Source: Trebonia sp963785645 (lineage in GTDB: Bacteria > Actinomycetota > Actinomycetes > Streptosporangiales > Streptosporangiaceae). Taken from it: DNA of 64,000 nucleotides. Within the stretch, counting starts at the first letter, position 1. Each line of letters opens with the position of its first letter. Location of the stretch: the NCBI GenBank assembly GCA_963785645.1, contig CAWAWG010000007.1:62001-126000 (forward strand), in the 5' to 3' direction. The translations under genes were made by a program, and so were the position numbers. The notes under the pieces are model-generated. The model saw only the letters and a list, made by a program, of their open reading frames with translations. It made no database searches and was not told the DNA's origin. Positions 52,010 through 60,158 of the stretch are shown in pieces.

Positions 52010-52769
52010 GGCGGCTTACCTCCTCGCGGAGCCGGTCGGTGATGACGCTGGCGAGCTCGGCAACCGGGGCGGAGTCGATTCGCCGCGGACGCTCGACCGG
52101 GACCGGGTACTGCGCGATGACCCGGCCCGGCCGGCTTGACAGCAGGACGACGCGGTCGCCGAGACGGACCGCCTCGCGGACGTTGTGCGTGACGAAAAGG
52201 ACCGTCAGCTTCTTGCCGACCCGCTCGCGGACCCGGTCGAGCTCGTCGTGCAGCAGGTCGCGGGTCATCGCGTCGAGCGCCCCGAACGGCTCGTCCATCA
52301 GCAGCACGTCGGCGTCCTGGGCCAGTGCGCGGGCCAGGGCGACCCGCTGGCGCATGCCACCGGACAGCTCGTGCGGCCGCTTTCCGCCGAACCCGCCGAG
52401 CTGGACCGCGTCGAGCAGCTCAACCGTCCGGGCCTTGCGCTCGCTCCGTGGCACCTTGTGCGCCCGGAGCGCCAGTTCCACGTTGGCAGCCGCGGTGAGC
52501 CACGGGAACAGCCCCGGCTCCTGGAACATGAACGCGACCCGGCCGTTGACCGTGATGCTGCCGCCGGTCGGGCGGTCAAGGCCGGCGACGAGCGACAGCA
52601 GCGTGGACTTGCCGCAGCCGGACGCGCCGATGAGGCAGGTGAACTCTCCTGGCGCGGTCGTGAGGGACACCTGATCGAGGGCGCGGACAGCGCTGCCGCC
52701 CCGCCCGTACACCTTGGAGACGCCGGCCAGGGTGACCGCCGCCGTCTCCGTTACCGCTGTCGTGGTCAT
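51999..52769 (-). CDS. ABC transporter ATP-binding protein, SsuB/TauB type
   Basis: 256 residues. Walker A 'GASGCGKSTLLSLVAGL', Q-loop 'FMFQEPGLFPWLT', signature 'LSGGMRQRVALARAL', Walker B 'VLLMDEPFGALD', H-loop 'LFVTHNVREAVRLGDRVVLL'. All needed motifs are there. It powers the permease next to it; 7 nt from the binding-protein gene. Confidence 0.93.
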   Translation of the reverse strand: MTTTAVTETAAVTLAGVSKVYGRGGSAVRALDQVSLTTAPGEFTCLIGASGCGKSTLLSLVAGLDRPTGGSITVNGRVAFMFQEPGLFPWLTAAANVELALRAHKVPRSERKARTVELLDAVQLGGFGGKRPHELSGGMRQRVALARALAQDADVLLMDEPFGALDAMTRDLLHDELDRVRERVGKKLTVLFVTHNVREAVRLGDRVVLLSSRPGRVIAQYPVPVERPRRIDSAPVAELASVITDRLREEVSRHGQ

Positions 52770-52776
52770 GCGGCTG

Positions 52777-53832
52777 TTACCCGGCGCTCACGGTCGGATC
52801 GTCGTCCGCGGTCAGGATGCTGTTGAGCAGGGTCACGTCGAAGATCCCGCTCAGGTTGACCGACTTCAGCAGGCCGACGCTCTCGGCCTGCTGCGCGTCC
52901 TGGGTCAGTGACGCCGCGTCGGGGTCGTCGGTGAAGGTGATCTCCTTGAACGCCGGGCCGATCACCTTGGATGACAGCGGCTTGCCGGTGTACGCGGCCA
53001 GCTGGTCGTTGGCGTCGGCCTGCGCCTGCGCGGGGCTGGACTTGATGAGGTTGAGCGCGTCCAGGTTGGCCTTGAGCAGGTCGGCGACGATCGCCGGGTG
53101 CGCGCTAAGGAACGACTGGGTGACCATCAGCTCGGTCGTCACGCCGGGCTCCGACAGCAGCACCTTCCCGCCGTCCTGAACCATCTCGACGTCGTAGGGC
53201 GACGGCTCCGAGGCGCCGGCGATCTGCCCGGACTTGAACTCAAGCACCGCGTCGGAGTTGGTCGTCGTCGGCCTGATGGACACGTCGCCGCCGCCGGTCG
53301 TGCTGGTGGCCAGGCCGTTCTGCTTGAGCCAGTAACGCAGCGCGACGTCCTGCGTGTTGCCGAGCGACGGGCTGGCCAGGGACTGCCCCTTGAGCTGCGC
53401 GGCGGAGGTAACCGACGGTTTCACGACGACGGACGCACCGCCGGTCGCCACGCCGGAGATGACCTTGATGGCGGTGCCGCCCGACTTCTGCCAGGCGTTG
53501 ATCGCCGGGTTCGGGCCCACGTAGGCCGCATCAAGCTGGCCGGCCAGGATCGCGGTCGTCTCCTGCGTGCCGCTGGTGAAGACCGTCGTCTTCACCGAGC
53601 CCGCCGAGCCGAGCTCCTTCGTGAAGTAGCCGTTCTTCACCGCGATCAGCGCGGGCGCGTGCGTGATGTTGGCCAGGTAGCCGAGGCGCACGGTCACCGG
53701 CGCGGCACCGCTCCCCGCACTGGCCGAGCCGCCGGAGGCGGCGGACGAAGAGGATGAGCCGCCAGAGGAGCAGCCAGCTATGAGGAGGGCGCCGCCCACA
53801 AGGGCGGTCGCACCGGCCAGGATGCCGCGCAT
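52777..53832 (-). CDS. ABC transporter binding lipoprotein, SsuA/TauA type
   Basis: 351 residues. Signal with lipobox 'LLIAGC', a Ser/Gly linker, then 'VTVRLGYLANITHAPALIAVKNGYFTKEL', 'AILAGQLDAAYVGPNPAINAW' and 'EFKSGQIAGASEPSPYDVEM'. It captures an alkanesulfonate, taurine or similar ligand outside the cell and hands it to the permease. First gene of the operon. No desulfonating monooxygenase is nearby, so the ligand is open. Confidence 0.9.
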   Translation of the reverse strand: MRGILAGATALVGGALLIAGCSSGGSSSSSAASGGSASAGSGAAPVTVRLGYLANITHAPALIAVKNGYFTKELGSAGSVKTTVFTSGTQETTAILAGQLDAAYVGPNPAINAWQKSGGTAIKVISGVATGGASVVVKPSVTSAAQLKGQSLASPSLGNTQDVALRYWLKQNGLATSTTGGGDVSIRPTTTNSDAVLEFKSGQIAGASEPSPYDVEMVQDGGKVLLSEPGVTTELMVTQSFLSAHPAIVADLLKANLDALNLIKSSPAQAQADANDQLAAYTGKPLSSKVIGPAFKEITFTDDPDAASLTQDAQQAESVGLLKSVNLSGIFDVTLLNSILTADDDPTVSAG

Positions 53833-53860
53833 TAAGTATATCCATTCACCATCGGTTCAC

Positions 53861-53875
53861 TTGGTATTTAGCCAA
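53861..53875. promoter_or_regulatory. Inverted repeat upstream of the sulfonate-type operon
   Basis: TTGGTATTTAGCCAA, in the AT-rich stretch 30-45 bp before the binding-protein start; candidate operator. Confidence 0.4.
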
Positions 53876-54142
53876 TATATATCAGACCGGGAAACTGGGA
53901 AATACTTGTAACGCAGCCAACCGCACCTTGGTCGCTGTGACCTTGATCATCAGCCCCGCGCCAGGGCCCTAGCACCCCGGATGCCGATCGCGGTTACAGC
54001 CGTGTCTCCCAAGCCCACCCGTCGCCCGACATAACCGACCGCCGCCTGCCGACATGGCCATCCGGCATGACGGGCGTCGGCGCACCCCGGCATGCCGGAA
54101 ATTTCACGAAATCGGCAATGCCTGGACGAAACTCGAAAAAAA

Positions 54143-54195
54143 GGTGGATAGTTCACCCTGCTATGGCGTATACAGTCATCCACTATCTTCGCTCC
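54143..54195 (+). repeat. Hairpin element, copy 2
   Basis: GGTGGAT near the left end and ATCCACTATCTTCGC at the right, with CCTGCTATGGCGT (54157-54169) between them. Aligns with the reverse strand of 36495-36553, except that the arms are less perfect. Confidence 0.6.
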
Positions 54196-54261
54196 GACTC
54201 TCCCCGGCGAGCCCCGCAAGGCGACATGACGGATATCCGGCAGCAACCTCGGATACCGAGA

Positions 54262-54279
54262 GCGCTTCTTGCTGTTATC
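54262..54279 (+). repeat. 18-nt intergenic motif, copy 10
   Basis: Exact copy, 67 nt after hairpin element 2. Confidence 0.85.
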
Positions 54280-54367
54280 CAAAGGCTGGCCACAACCGCA
54301 GCGTCTCAACCCCAGCCGCAGCACGAGGCGAGGTGGCCCCTGTGCCGACAACGCCAGCCACCGGGAT

Positions 54368-54536
54368 AGCGGACCGGCGGCGGCAACCACTGAGAACGTA
54401 CTCGGCACCGCAGGCGCCGCCCCGGGGCTTGCCCCGGCGAGGGGACGATGAAGGCGAGTGGAGGGGCTCCCTTTGTTTTGGGGGAGGGACTCCCCCATGA
54501 GTGGGGGGTCACCGGGGGGTCATCCCCCGGGGGAGA
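54368..54536. repeat. Structured GC-rich 3' element, copy 1
   Basis: Contains CCGGGGC-TT-GCCCCGG, GGGGGAG-GGA-CTCCCCC and CCGGGGG-GTCAT-CCCCCGG in order. It lies just beyond the stop of the minus-strand gene at 54550. Copy 2 is at 58387-58530 in the same orientation and position relative to its gene. Confidence 0.7.
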
Positions 54537-54549
54537 TACAGCGATACAG

Positions 54550-54939
54550 CTAGCTGTCGTCCGAGGAGTCGGTGACGTCGACGCCCTGGACCTGCGGAGC
54601 GAACTTGTTCACGCACTCCTCAAGCCGGGCGATGTCCACGAGGCCGGCACCCGTGGTGTCGTAGGTCACAACGTCGACCGCGGATGCCAGCGGCACCCCG
54701 GTCGCGATCGGGGTGGCCTTCACGTGCGGCAGGTTGTCGCACGCGGCGCGGACCTTCAGCTTGAAGGCGACCGAGGTGGTCTCCTCGAAGTAGATCGTTG
54801 CCTGCTGCTGGCCGAGGGCCTTGTCGAACTGCGCGCACCCGGCCACTCCCAGGCAGCAGGCCGTGCCAGCCAGGCAAAGCACGACAGACCGGGTCAAGAC
54901 GGGCCTGACCACGACACGCGGTAGTACTCGCACGGACAT
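54550..54939 (-). CDS. Small secreted lipoprotein
   Basis: 129 residues. Signal peptide 'LTRSVVLCLAGTACCLGVAGC' with lipobox VAGC, then 'ATIYFEETTSVAFKLKVRAACDNLPHVKATPIA' and 'ARLEECVNKFAPQVQGVDVTDSSDDS'. Two Cys in the mature part may form a disulfide. This is a conserved actinobacterial lipoprotein pattern without known function. Start ATG at 54939; GTG codons inside the signal are alternatives. Confidence 0.75.
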   Translation of the reverse strand: MSVRVLPRVVVRPVLTRSVVLCLAGTACCLGVAGCAQFDKALGQQQATIYFEETTSVAFKLKVRAACDNLPHVKATPIATGVPLASAVDVVTYDTTGAGLVDIARLEECVNKFAPQVQGVDVTDSSDDS

Positions 54940-55079
54940 AGCTTATGTGGTCGCGGTACCGAGTACGGTACTGGGAGAGCCGAACGATTTGTCCGTACCC
55001 GACCGAGTGATCCCGCACCGGCTCCGCCCTCACCTCCCGCCGCCACTGCCTCCGCAGTCCCGCCCCGATAACGCGATTG

Positions 55080-56063
55080 ATGCCCCCGCGCCACATTCTC
55101 ATTGTTAACGCCCGCAACGTGACCCAGCCGGTCTTCGTCATCGGCGCGCCGCATTCCGGCGCGGAGTCGGTAGGCCGCGCGCTGAAGATCTCCCCTGGGT
55201 TCCATGTGACCATCGGGCAGCAGGTCGTGCTGCAGGCTGTCTACGGGTTCGCCCGGCGGCCGTCCCTGCACAGCGGCCGCGGAGACGCCGCCGCCGCGGT
55301 CATGCGGGACGCTTTCGCGCAGGGCTGGCAGATCGCCGCGACAAGCTGCATCGACTGCACCCCCCAGTGCCGCTCGGCGGCGGGACTGCGGCCGGAGGAG
55401 GTCGGGCCGTGTGCCGAGGAGCGCGGCCTGTCCCGGTTCGGCGATGCGACCCCCGACCTGACGTACTGCGCCGAGGCCCTGGTCACGGCGTTCCCCGACG
55501 CGCAGATCGTCCAGGTCGTGCGGGACGGCCGGGACAGCGTGGCGGCGATGCTCACCGACCAGATGGCGATGTCCTGGTTCCGGCCGAGTGTGGTCAACAT
55601 CGAGACCGAGTTCCCCAACCCGTTCTACGGGGTTGAGGATGAATCAGACCGTCTCCTGTGGCCATCGCTGTCCGACGCCGGCAAGTGCGCGATGCGCTGG
55701 CGCGGGGCGGTCAGGATCGCCGCCCGGCTGCGCCGGGCACTGCCGACCGACCAGCTCAAGACGCTCCGCTACGAGGACATGGCCCGCAGCCCGGGCACCG
55801 CCGCCGACATGCTCAGCCAGTTCACCGGCTCGAAGATAGCCGCTCCGGTCACACCGACGACCAGGCGGGCCAAGCTGGAGCAGAACCAGTGGCGGCGCAC
55901 CTTGTCCTACAGCCAGCTCAGCGACGTCGAGAAGGTCGCGGGCGAAGAACTCCGCCGGCTCGGCTATAAGTTAAGGCCCGGGGTTGCGGAGTCCTGCCTC
56001 CGTCCGGCGTACTGCTCGCGGTATTCCTGGTGCTTGAACTGGGTCAGGTACAGGTCCGCGTAG
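55080..56063 (+). CDS. Sulfotransferase-family protein
   Basis: About 327 residues. PAPS 5'-phosphate loop 'VFVIGAPHSGAESVGRAL' and 3'-phosphate motif 'QIVQVVRDGRDSVAAML', then 'LKTLRYEDMARSPGTAADML', as in Sulfotransfer_3 proteins. It would transfer sulfate from PAPS to an unknown acceptor. Start uncertain: ATG 55080 lacks a ribosome site and a GTG at 55119 just before 'TQPVFVIG' is as good. The last 100 bp overlap the convergent ABC exporter's 3' end, and the residues there look non-conserved. Confidence 0.75.
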   Translation: MPPRHILIVNARNVTQPVFVIGAPHSGAESVGRALKISPGFHVTIGQQVVLQAVYGFARRPSLHSGRGDAAAAVMRDAFAQGWQIAATSCIDCTPQCRSAAGLRPEEVGPCAEERGLSRFGDATPDLTYCAEALVTAFPDAQIVQVVRDGRDSVAAMLTDQMAMSWFRPSVVNIETEFPNPFYGVEDESDRLLWPSLSDAGKCAMRWRGAVRIAARLRRALPTDQLKTLRYEDMARSPGTAADMLSQFTGSKIAAPVTPTTRRAKLEQNQWRRTLSYSQLSDVEKVAGEELRRLGYKLRPGVAESCLRPAYCSRYSWCLNWVRYRSA

Positions 56064-57916
56064 AGGCCGCCGGCTTCAAGCAGTTCCTCGTGCGTGCCGG
56101 TCTCGACGACCTGGCCCGCCTCGATCACCAGGATCTGGTCGGCCTCGCGGACGGTGGAGAGCCGGTGGGCGATAACCAGCGACGTCCGGCCCTGCAGGGC
56201 GATCGACAGTGCCTGCTGGACCGCGAACTCGGACTCCGAGTCCAGGTGCGCGGTCGCCTCGTCGAGTACCACGATCGAGGGGGCCTTGAGCAGCAGCCGG
56301 GCCAGGGCGACGCGCTGCTTCTCGCCGCCGGACAGCCGGTAGCCCCGGTCGCCCACGATCGTGTCGAGGCCGTCGGGCAGCACCGAGATGAGGTCCCAGA
56401 TCTGCGCGGCCTTGCACACCTCGATGAGCTCGGACTCGCTGGCGCCCGGGCGCGCGTACAGGAGGTTGGCGCGGATCGTGTCGTGGAACAGGTGGGCGTC
56501 CTGCGTGACCACGCCAACGACGTCGTGCAGCGAGTCGAGCGTGACGTCGCGGATGTCGTGGCCACCGATGAGGACGGCGCCGTCGTTCGGGTCGTACATG
56601 CGGGAGACCAGCTGGGTGATCGTGGTCTTGCCGGCCCCGGACGGACCGACGAGGGCGGTGAGCTTCCCCCCGGGGGCGGTGAACGAGATGTCGTGCAGCA
56701 CGCCGGCGGCGACGTCGGTCCGCTCGGGCTGCTTGAGCGCGATCGACTCCAGGGAGGCGAGGGACACCTCCTGCGCCGTCGGATAGCGGAATGACACGTT
56801 GTCGAACGCTATGGACGGCGCGGTTCCCGTCGCGTCACGGGCGGGCAGCGTCTCCGCGTCCGGCTTCTCCTTGATCAGCGGCTCCAGGTCGAGGACCTCG
56901 AAGACCCGGTCGAAGCTCACCAGGGCCGTCATGACCTGGATCTGCACGTTGGACAGCTGACCGATCGGCCCGTAGACGCGGACGAGCAGCTGGGCGATGG
57001 CGACGAGCGTGCCGAACTCGAAGGCGCCGCGGATCACCAGGTCTCCGCCGACGCCGTAGACGACGGCCGTGAACAGCGCGGTGACCAGCGTGATGGCGAT
57101 CATGAAGACCGACCCGTACATGTCCCGGGTGATGCCGATCTCGCGGACCTTGAACGCCTTGGCGGCGAACACTTCCGCCTCCTCGCGGGGACGGCCGTAG
57201 AGCTTGGACAGCATCGCGCCCGCCACGTTGAACCGCTCCGTCATCTGGCTGCCCATCTCGGCGTTCAGCTGCATGGACTCCCGTGACAGGCGCTGCAGCC
57301 GCCGTCCCAGGCGGCGGGCGGGCAAGATGAACAGCGGGATCAGCAGCAGACCGATCAGGCTGACCAGCCAGGACAGGTAGAACAAGGTGATGAGGACGAC
57401 GACCAGCGACAAGACGTTGGACAGCACCGACGACAGCGTGCCGACGATCGCCTGCTGAGCGCCGACCACGTCCCCGTCCAGGCGGCTGACCAGTGACCCG
57501 GTCTGCGCCCGGGTGAAGAAGGCCAGGGGCTGCCGCTGGACGTGGTCGAACACCTGGGTGCGCAGGTCATAGATGAGGCTCTCGCCGATCCGGGAGGAGA
57601 AGTACCGGTTCACCACCCCGAGGAATGCGTCGAACAGCGCCACCCCGACGACGGTCAGGGCCACGACCAGGACGACGAACTGGTCCTTGTCGATGATGCC
57701 GTGGTCGATGAGTTCGCGCAGCAGCAACGGGTTGACCACGGTGATCACGGCGTCGATCGACGTCGCGATCAGGTAGATGGTCAGCTGGAACCGGTAGGGG
57801 CGGGCGTAGCCGGCGATCCGCTTGATCGTTCCCGGCTTGAGCTTCTGCTTGGTGACCGACGGGTCCATGCGGAACCCGCCGCGTGCCATCATCATCCCCG
57901 GCCCATGCATCATCAT
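55964..57916 (-). CDS. ABC exporter half-transporter (fused TMD-NBD)
   Basis: 650 residues. Six-helix exporter domain ('YLIATSIDAVITVVNPLLLRELIDHGII' onward), then NBD with Walker A 'LVGPSGAGKTTITQLV', signature 'LSGGEKQRVALARLLL' and Walker B 'SIVVLDEATAHLD'. Between the A-loop 'VSFRYPTAQEVSL' and Walker A there is an unusual ~20-residue insert ('ASLESIALKQPERTD'). It would work as a homodimer or with a partner not seen here. Substrate (lipid or drug) unknown. ATG start 'MMMHGPGMMMARGG' is Met-rich. Confidence 0.92.
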   Translation of the reverse strand: MMMHGPGMMMARGGFRMDPSVTKQKLKPGTIKRIAGYARPYRFQLTIYLIATSIDAVITVVNPLLLRELIDHGIIDKDQFVVLVVALTVVGVALFDAFLGVVNRYFSSRIGESLIYDLRTQVFDHVQRQPLAFFTRAQTGSLVSRLDGDVVGAQQAIVGTLSSVLSNVLSLVVVLITLFYLSWLVSLIGLLLIPLFILPARRLGRRLQRLSRESMQLNAEMGSQMTERFNVAGAMLSKLYGRPREEAEVFAAKAFKVREIGITRDMYGSVFMIAITLVTALFTAVVYGVGGDLVIRGAFEFGTLVAIAQLLVRVYGPIGQLSNVQIQVMTALVSFDRVFEVLDLEPLIKEKPDAETLPARDATGTAPSIAFDNVSFRYPTAQEVSLASLESIALKQPERTDVAAGVLHDISFTAPGGKLTALVGPSGAGKTTITQLVSRMYDPNDGAVLIGGHDIRDVTLDSLHDVVGVVTQDAHLFHDTIRANLLYARPGASESELIEVCKAAQIWDLISVLPDGLDTIVGDRGYRLSGGEKQRVALARLLLKAPSIVVLDEATAHLDSESEFAVQQALSIALQGRTSLVIAHRLSTVREADQILVIEAGQVVETGTHEELLEAGGLYADLYLTQFKHQEYREQYAGRRQDSATPGLNL

Positions 57917-58019
57917 TTACCCGATGCTAGTTTGCCCGGCGAGCAGTTATGGCACGGTTTTCCGGCGGGCGAACAGCCGCTCCGCATAGTCCGCTCCCCC
58001 GGTCGGCCGGTTTTATTTG

Positions 58020-58229
58020 CTATTTCCTGGTGGCGCCGCCCCGGCCGCGCAGGGCCACGCCGGTCTCGGTGAGGATGCGGTGGACGAAGCCGTACGACCT
58101 TCCGGTCGCGGTCGCCAGGGAACGGATGGACTCTCCGGCGTCGTAACGGTTCTTCAGGTCAGTCGCCAGCTTGCTGCGGTCCTCCCCGGTCACCCGGGTG
58201 CCTTTTCTAAGCGTTGCCGACTCGGCCAC
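58020..58229 (-). CDS. Small helix-turn-helix protein (69 aa)
   Basis: 'LATDLKNRYDAGESIRSLATATGRSYGFVHRILTETGVALRGRGGATRK' is a resolvase-like HTH of a small, highly conserved actinobacterial protein family. GTG start with GGGAGG 5 nt upstream. Probably a DNA-binding protein; targets unknown. Confidence 0.82.
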   Translation of the reverse strand: MAESATLRKGTRVTGEDRSKLATDLKNRYDAGESIRSLATATGRSYGFVHRILTETGVALRGRGGATRK

Positions 58230-58540
58230 CTTAACCTCCCGTAAGGTAGGGCATTCATTGCGTTACATCCCCTACCGCAATGATCACCTATCGGGGCGTA
58301 CTTGACCAGCCGCTTCCAGGGAGATAGTTCGGTTTATCCAAACACTCTGTTATTTCCCAGGTAAGTAAAACGTCACCGCCCCCGAAGAGCGGACCAACAA
58401 CCTCAACCGCCCGCAACGTACGCGGCGCCGCAGGCGCCGTCCCGGGGCTTGCCCCGGCGAGGGGGCTACGGGGGAGGGACTCCCCCGTAATTTGGGGGGT
58501 CACCGGGGGGATCATTCCCCCCGGTGGAGACGGAGACACT
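58230..58540. other. Intergenic region holding structured element copy 2
   Basis: AT-rich promoter region for the small HTH gene at 58230-58380, then the structured repeat. No gene. Confidence 0.5.
58387..58530. repeat. Structured GC-rich 3' element, copy 2
   Basis: Same order of hairpins as at 54368-54536 (CCGGGGC-TT-GCCCCGG, GGGGGAG-GGA-CTCCCCC, then a C/G-run hairpin). Ends 10 bp before the ABC-F stop codon on the minus strand. Confidence 0.7.
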
Positions 58541-60139
58541 TCAGGCGAGGGCGACCAGGTCGGCAAAATCTGCGGACCAGGTGTCTTCCGTTCCCTCGGG
58601 CAGCACGATCACCCGTTCAGGGGAAAGCGCGTCCACCGCACCCTCATCGTGGGTGACGAGCACAATGGCACCGCGGTATCCCGCAAGGGCGGCGAGGATC
58701 TCTTCACGGCTGGCCGGGTCCAGGTTGTTCGTCGGCTCGTCAAGCAGCAGAACATTCGCACCAGAAACAACAAGGAGCGCCAATGCCAGCCGGGTCTTCT
58801 CGCCTCCGGAAAGGACGCCGACCGGCTTATCGACGTCATCCCCGGTGAACAGGAACGAGCCGAGGACTTTCCGCTGCTCGGTCTCGTTGAGCTCGGGTGC
58901 GGCGGTTCGCATGTTCTCGATAAGCGTGCGCTCGGTATCCAGGGTCTCGTGCTCTTGCGCGTAATAGCCGAGCCTTAGCCCGTGACCTGGGATTACCTCT
59001 CCGGTGTCCGGCTTTTCCACGTCGGCGAGCAGGCGCAGCAGCGTGGTCTTGCCCGCGCCGTTGAGGCCGAGCACCACGACCCGGCTTCCGCGGTCGATGG
59101 CCAGGTCCACGTCGGTGAACACCTCGAGCGACCCGTAGGACTTCGACAGTCCCCTGGCCGTGAGCGGGGTCTTGCCTGACGGGGCGGGATCGGGAAACCG
59201 CAGCTTCGCCACCCGGTCGGCCTGCCGCTCCCCCTCCAGGCCGTCGAGGAGACGATCGGCGCGGCGCTGCATGTTCTGCGCCGCCTTGGCCTTGGTCGCC
59301 TTGGCGCCGAGCTTGGCCGCCTGCAGCTGCAGCGCGGAGGCCTGCCGCTCGGCGTTGGCCCGCTCCCGCTTGCGGCGGCGCTCATCGGCCTCGCGCTGGG
59401 TGAGGTAGGCCTTCCAGCCGACGTTGTAGATATCCAGGACCGACCGGTTGGCGTCCAGGTTGAAAACCTTGTTGACGACCTGCTCGACGAGGTCCACATC
59501 GTGGCTGATGACCAGGAGCCCGCCCCGGTAGTTCTTGAGGTGATCGCGCAGCCAGGTGATCGAGTCGGCGTCAAGATGGTTGGTCGGCTCGTCGAGCAGC
59601 AGCGTCTGCGCATCGGAGAACAGGATGCGGGTCAGCTCAACGCGGCGGCGCTGGCCGCCGGACAGCGTGTGCAGCGGCTGCTGCAGGACCCGGTCGGCCA
59701 GACCGAGCGAGGCCGCCATGGACGCCGCTTCCGACTCGGCCGCGTACCCGCCGAGCACGGCAAGGCGGTCCGACAGGGCCCCGTAGCGGCGGATGGCCTT
59801 CTCCGCCTTGGCGGGGTCAGGGTCCGACATCAGCGCCTCGGCCCTGCGCATCTGCTCGCGCACCTCGTCAAGGCCGCGGGCGGACAGGATGCGGTCAAGC
59901 GCGAGTACGTCCAGGTCGCCGGTCCTCGGGTCCTGCGGGAGGTAGCCGACGGTGCCGGAGTGCCGGACGGAGCCCGCGGCCGGGAGCGCGGAACCGGACA
60001 GAACCTTGGCGAGGGTGGTCTTGCCGGCGCCGTTCCGGCCGACGAGGCCGATGCGGTCTCCCTCGGCAACCTGAAAGGACGAGTTCGCCAGCAGGAGCCG
60101 GGCACCAGCTCGCAGCTCTATGCCACTGGCAACGATCAT
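58541..60139 (-). CDS. ABC-F family ATPase
   Basis: 532 residues, two NBDs, no membrane part. First: Walker A 'GLVGRNGAGKTTLAKVLSG', signature 'LSGGQRRRVELTRIL', Walker B 'TLLLDEPTNHLDA'. A charged linker follows ('ADERRRKRERANAERQASALQLQAAKLGAKATK', the P-site arm), then the second: 'LGLNGAGKTTLLRLL', 'LSGGEKTRLALALL', 'VLLLDEPTNNLD'. ABC-F proteins act on ribosomes, in translation control or antibiotic protection. ATG at 60139 chosen; the upstream frame would overlap the next gene. TATTCT lies 8 nt before it, possibly leaderless. Confidence 0.92.
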   Translation of the reverse strand: MIVASGIELRAGARLLLANSSFQVAEGDRIGLVGRNGAGKTTLAKVLSGSALPAAGSVRHSGTVGYLPQDPRTGDLDVLALDRILSARGLDEVREQMRRAEALMSDPDPAKAEKAIRRYGALSDRLAVLGGYAAESEAASMAASLGLADRVLQQPLHTLSGGQRRRVELTRILFSDAQTLLLDEPTNHLDADSITWLRDHLKNYRGGLLVISHDVDLVEQVVNKVFNLDANRSVLDIYNVGWKAYLTQREADERRRKRERANAERQASALQLQAAKLGAKATKAKAAQNMQRRADRLLDGLEGERQADRVAKLRFPDPAPSGKTPLTARGLSKSYGSLEVFTDVDLAIDRGSRVVVLGLNGAGKTTLLRLLADVEKPDTGEVIPGHGLRLGYYAQEHETLDTERTLIENMRTAAPELNETEQRKVLGSFLFTGDDVDKPVGVLSGGEKTRLALALLVVSGANVLLLDEPTNNLDPASREEILAALAGYRGAIVLVTHDEGAVDALSPERVIVLPEGTEDTWSADFADLVALA

Positions 60140-60158
60140 GATTACCAAGAATACCGGA

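Larger units (their letters stand above)
53833..54549. other. 717-bp intergenic region with three repeat types
   Basis: No gene. From the transporter side: an AT-rich promoter region with TTGG-tatttag-CCAA (53861-53875), the hairpin element (54143-54195), one 18-nt motif copy and the structured GC-rich repeat (54368-54536). Confidence 0.6.

Noticed and set aside
297..54279. 18-nt motif as a Chi or KOPS site
   Set aside because: Those are about 8 nt and occur inside genes too; the one-strand bias fits, but length and intergenic placement do not.
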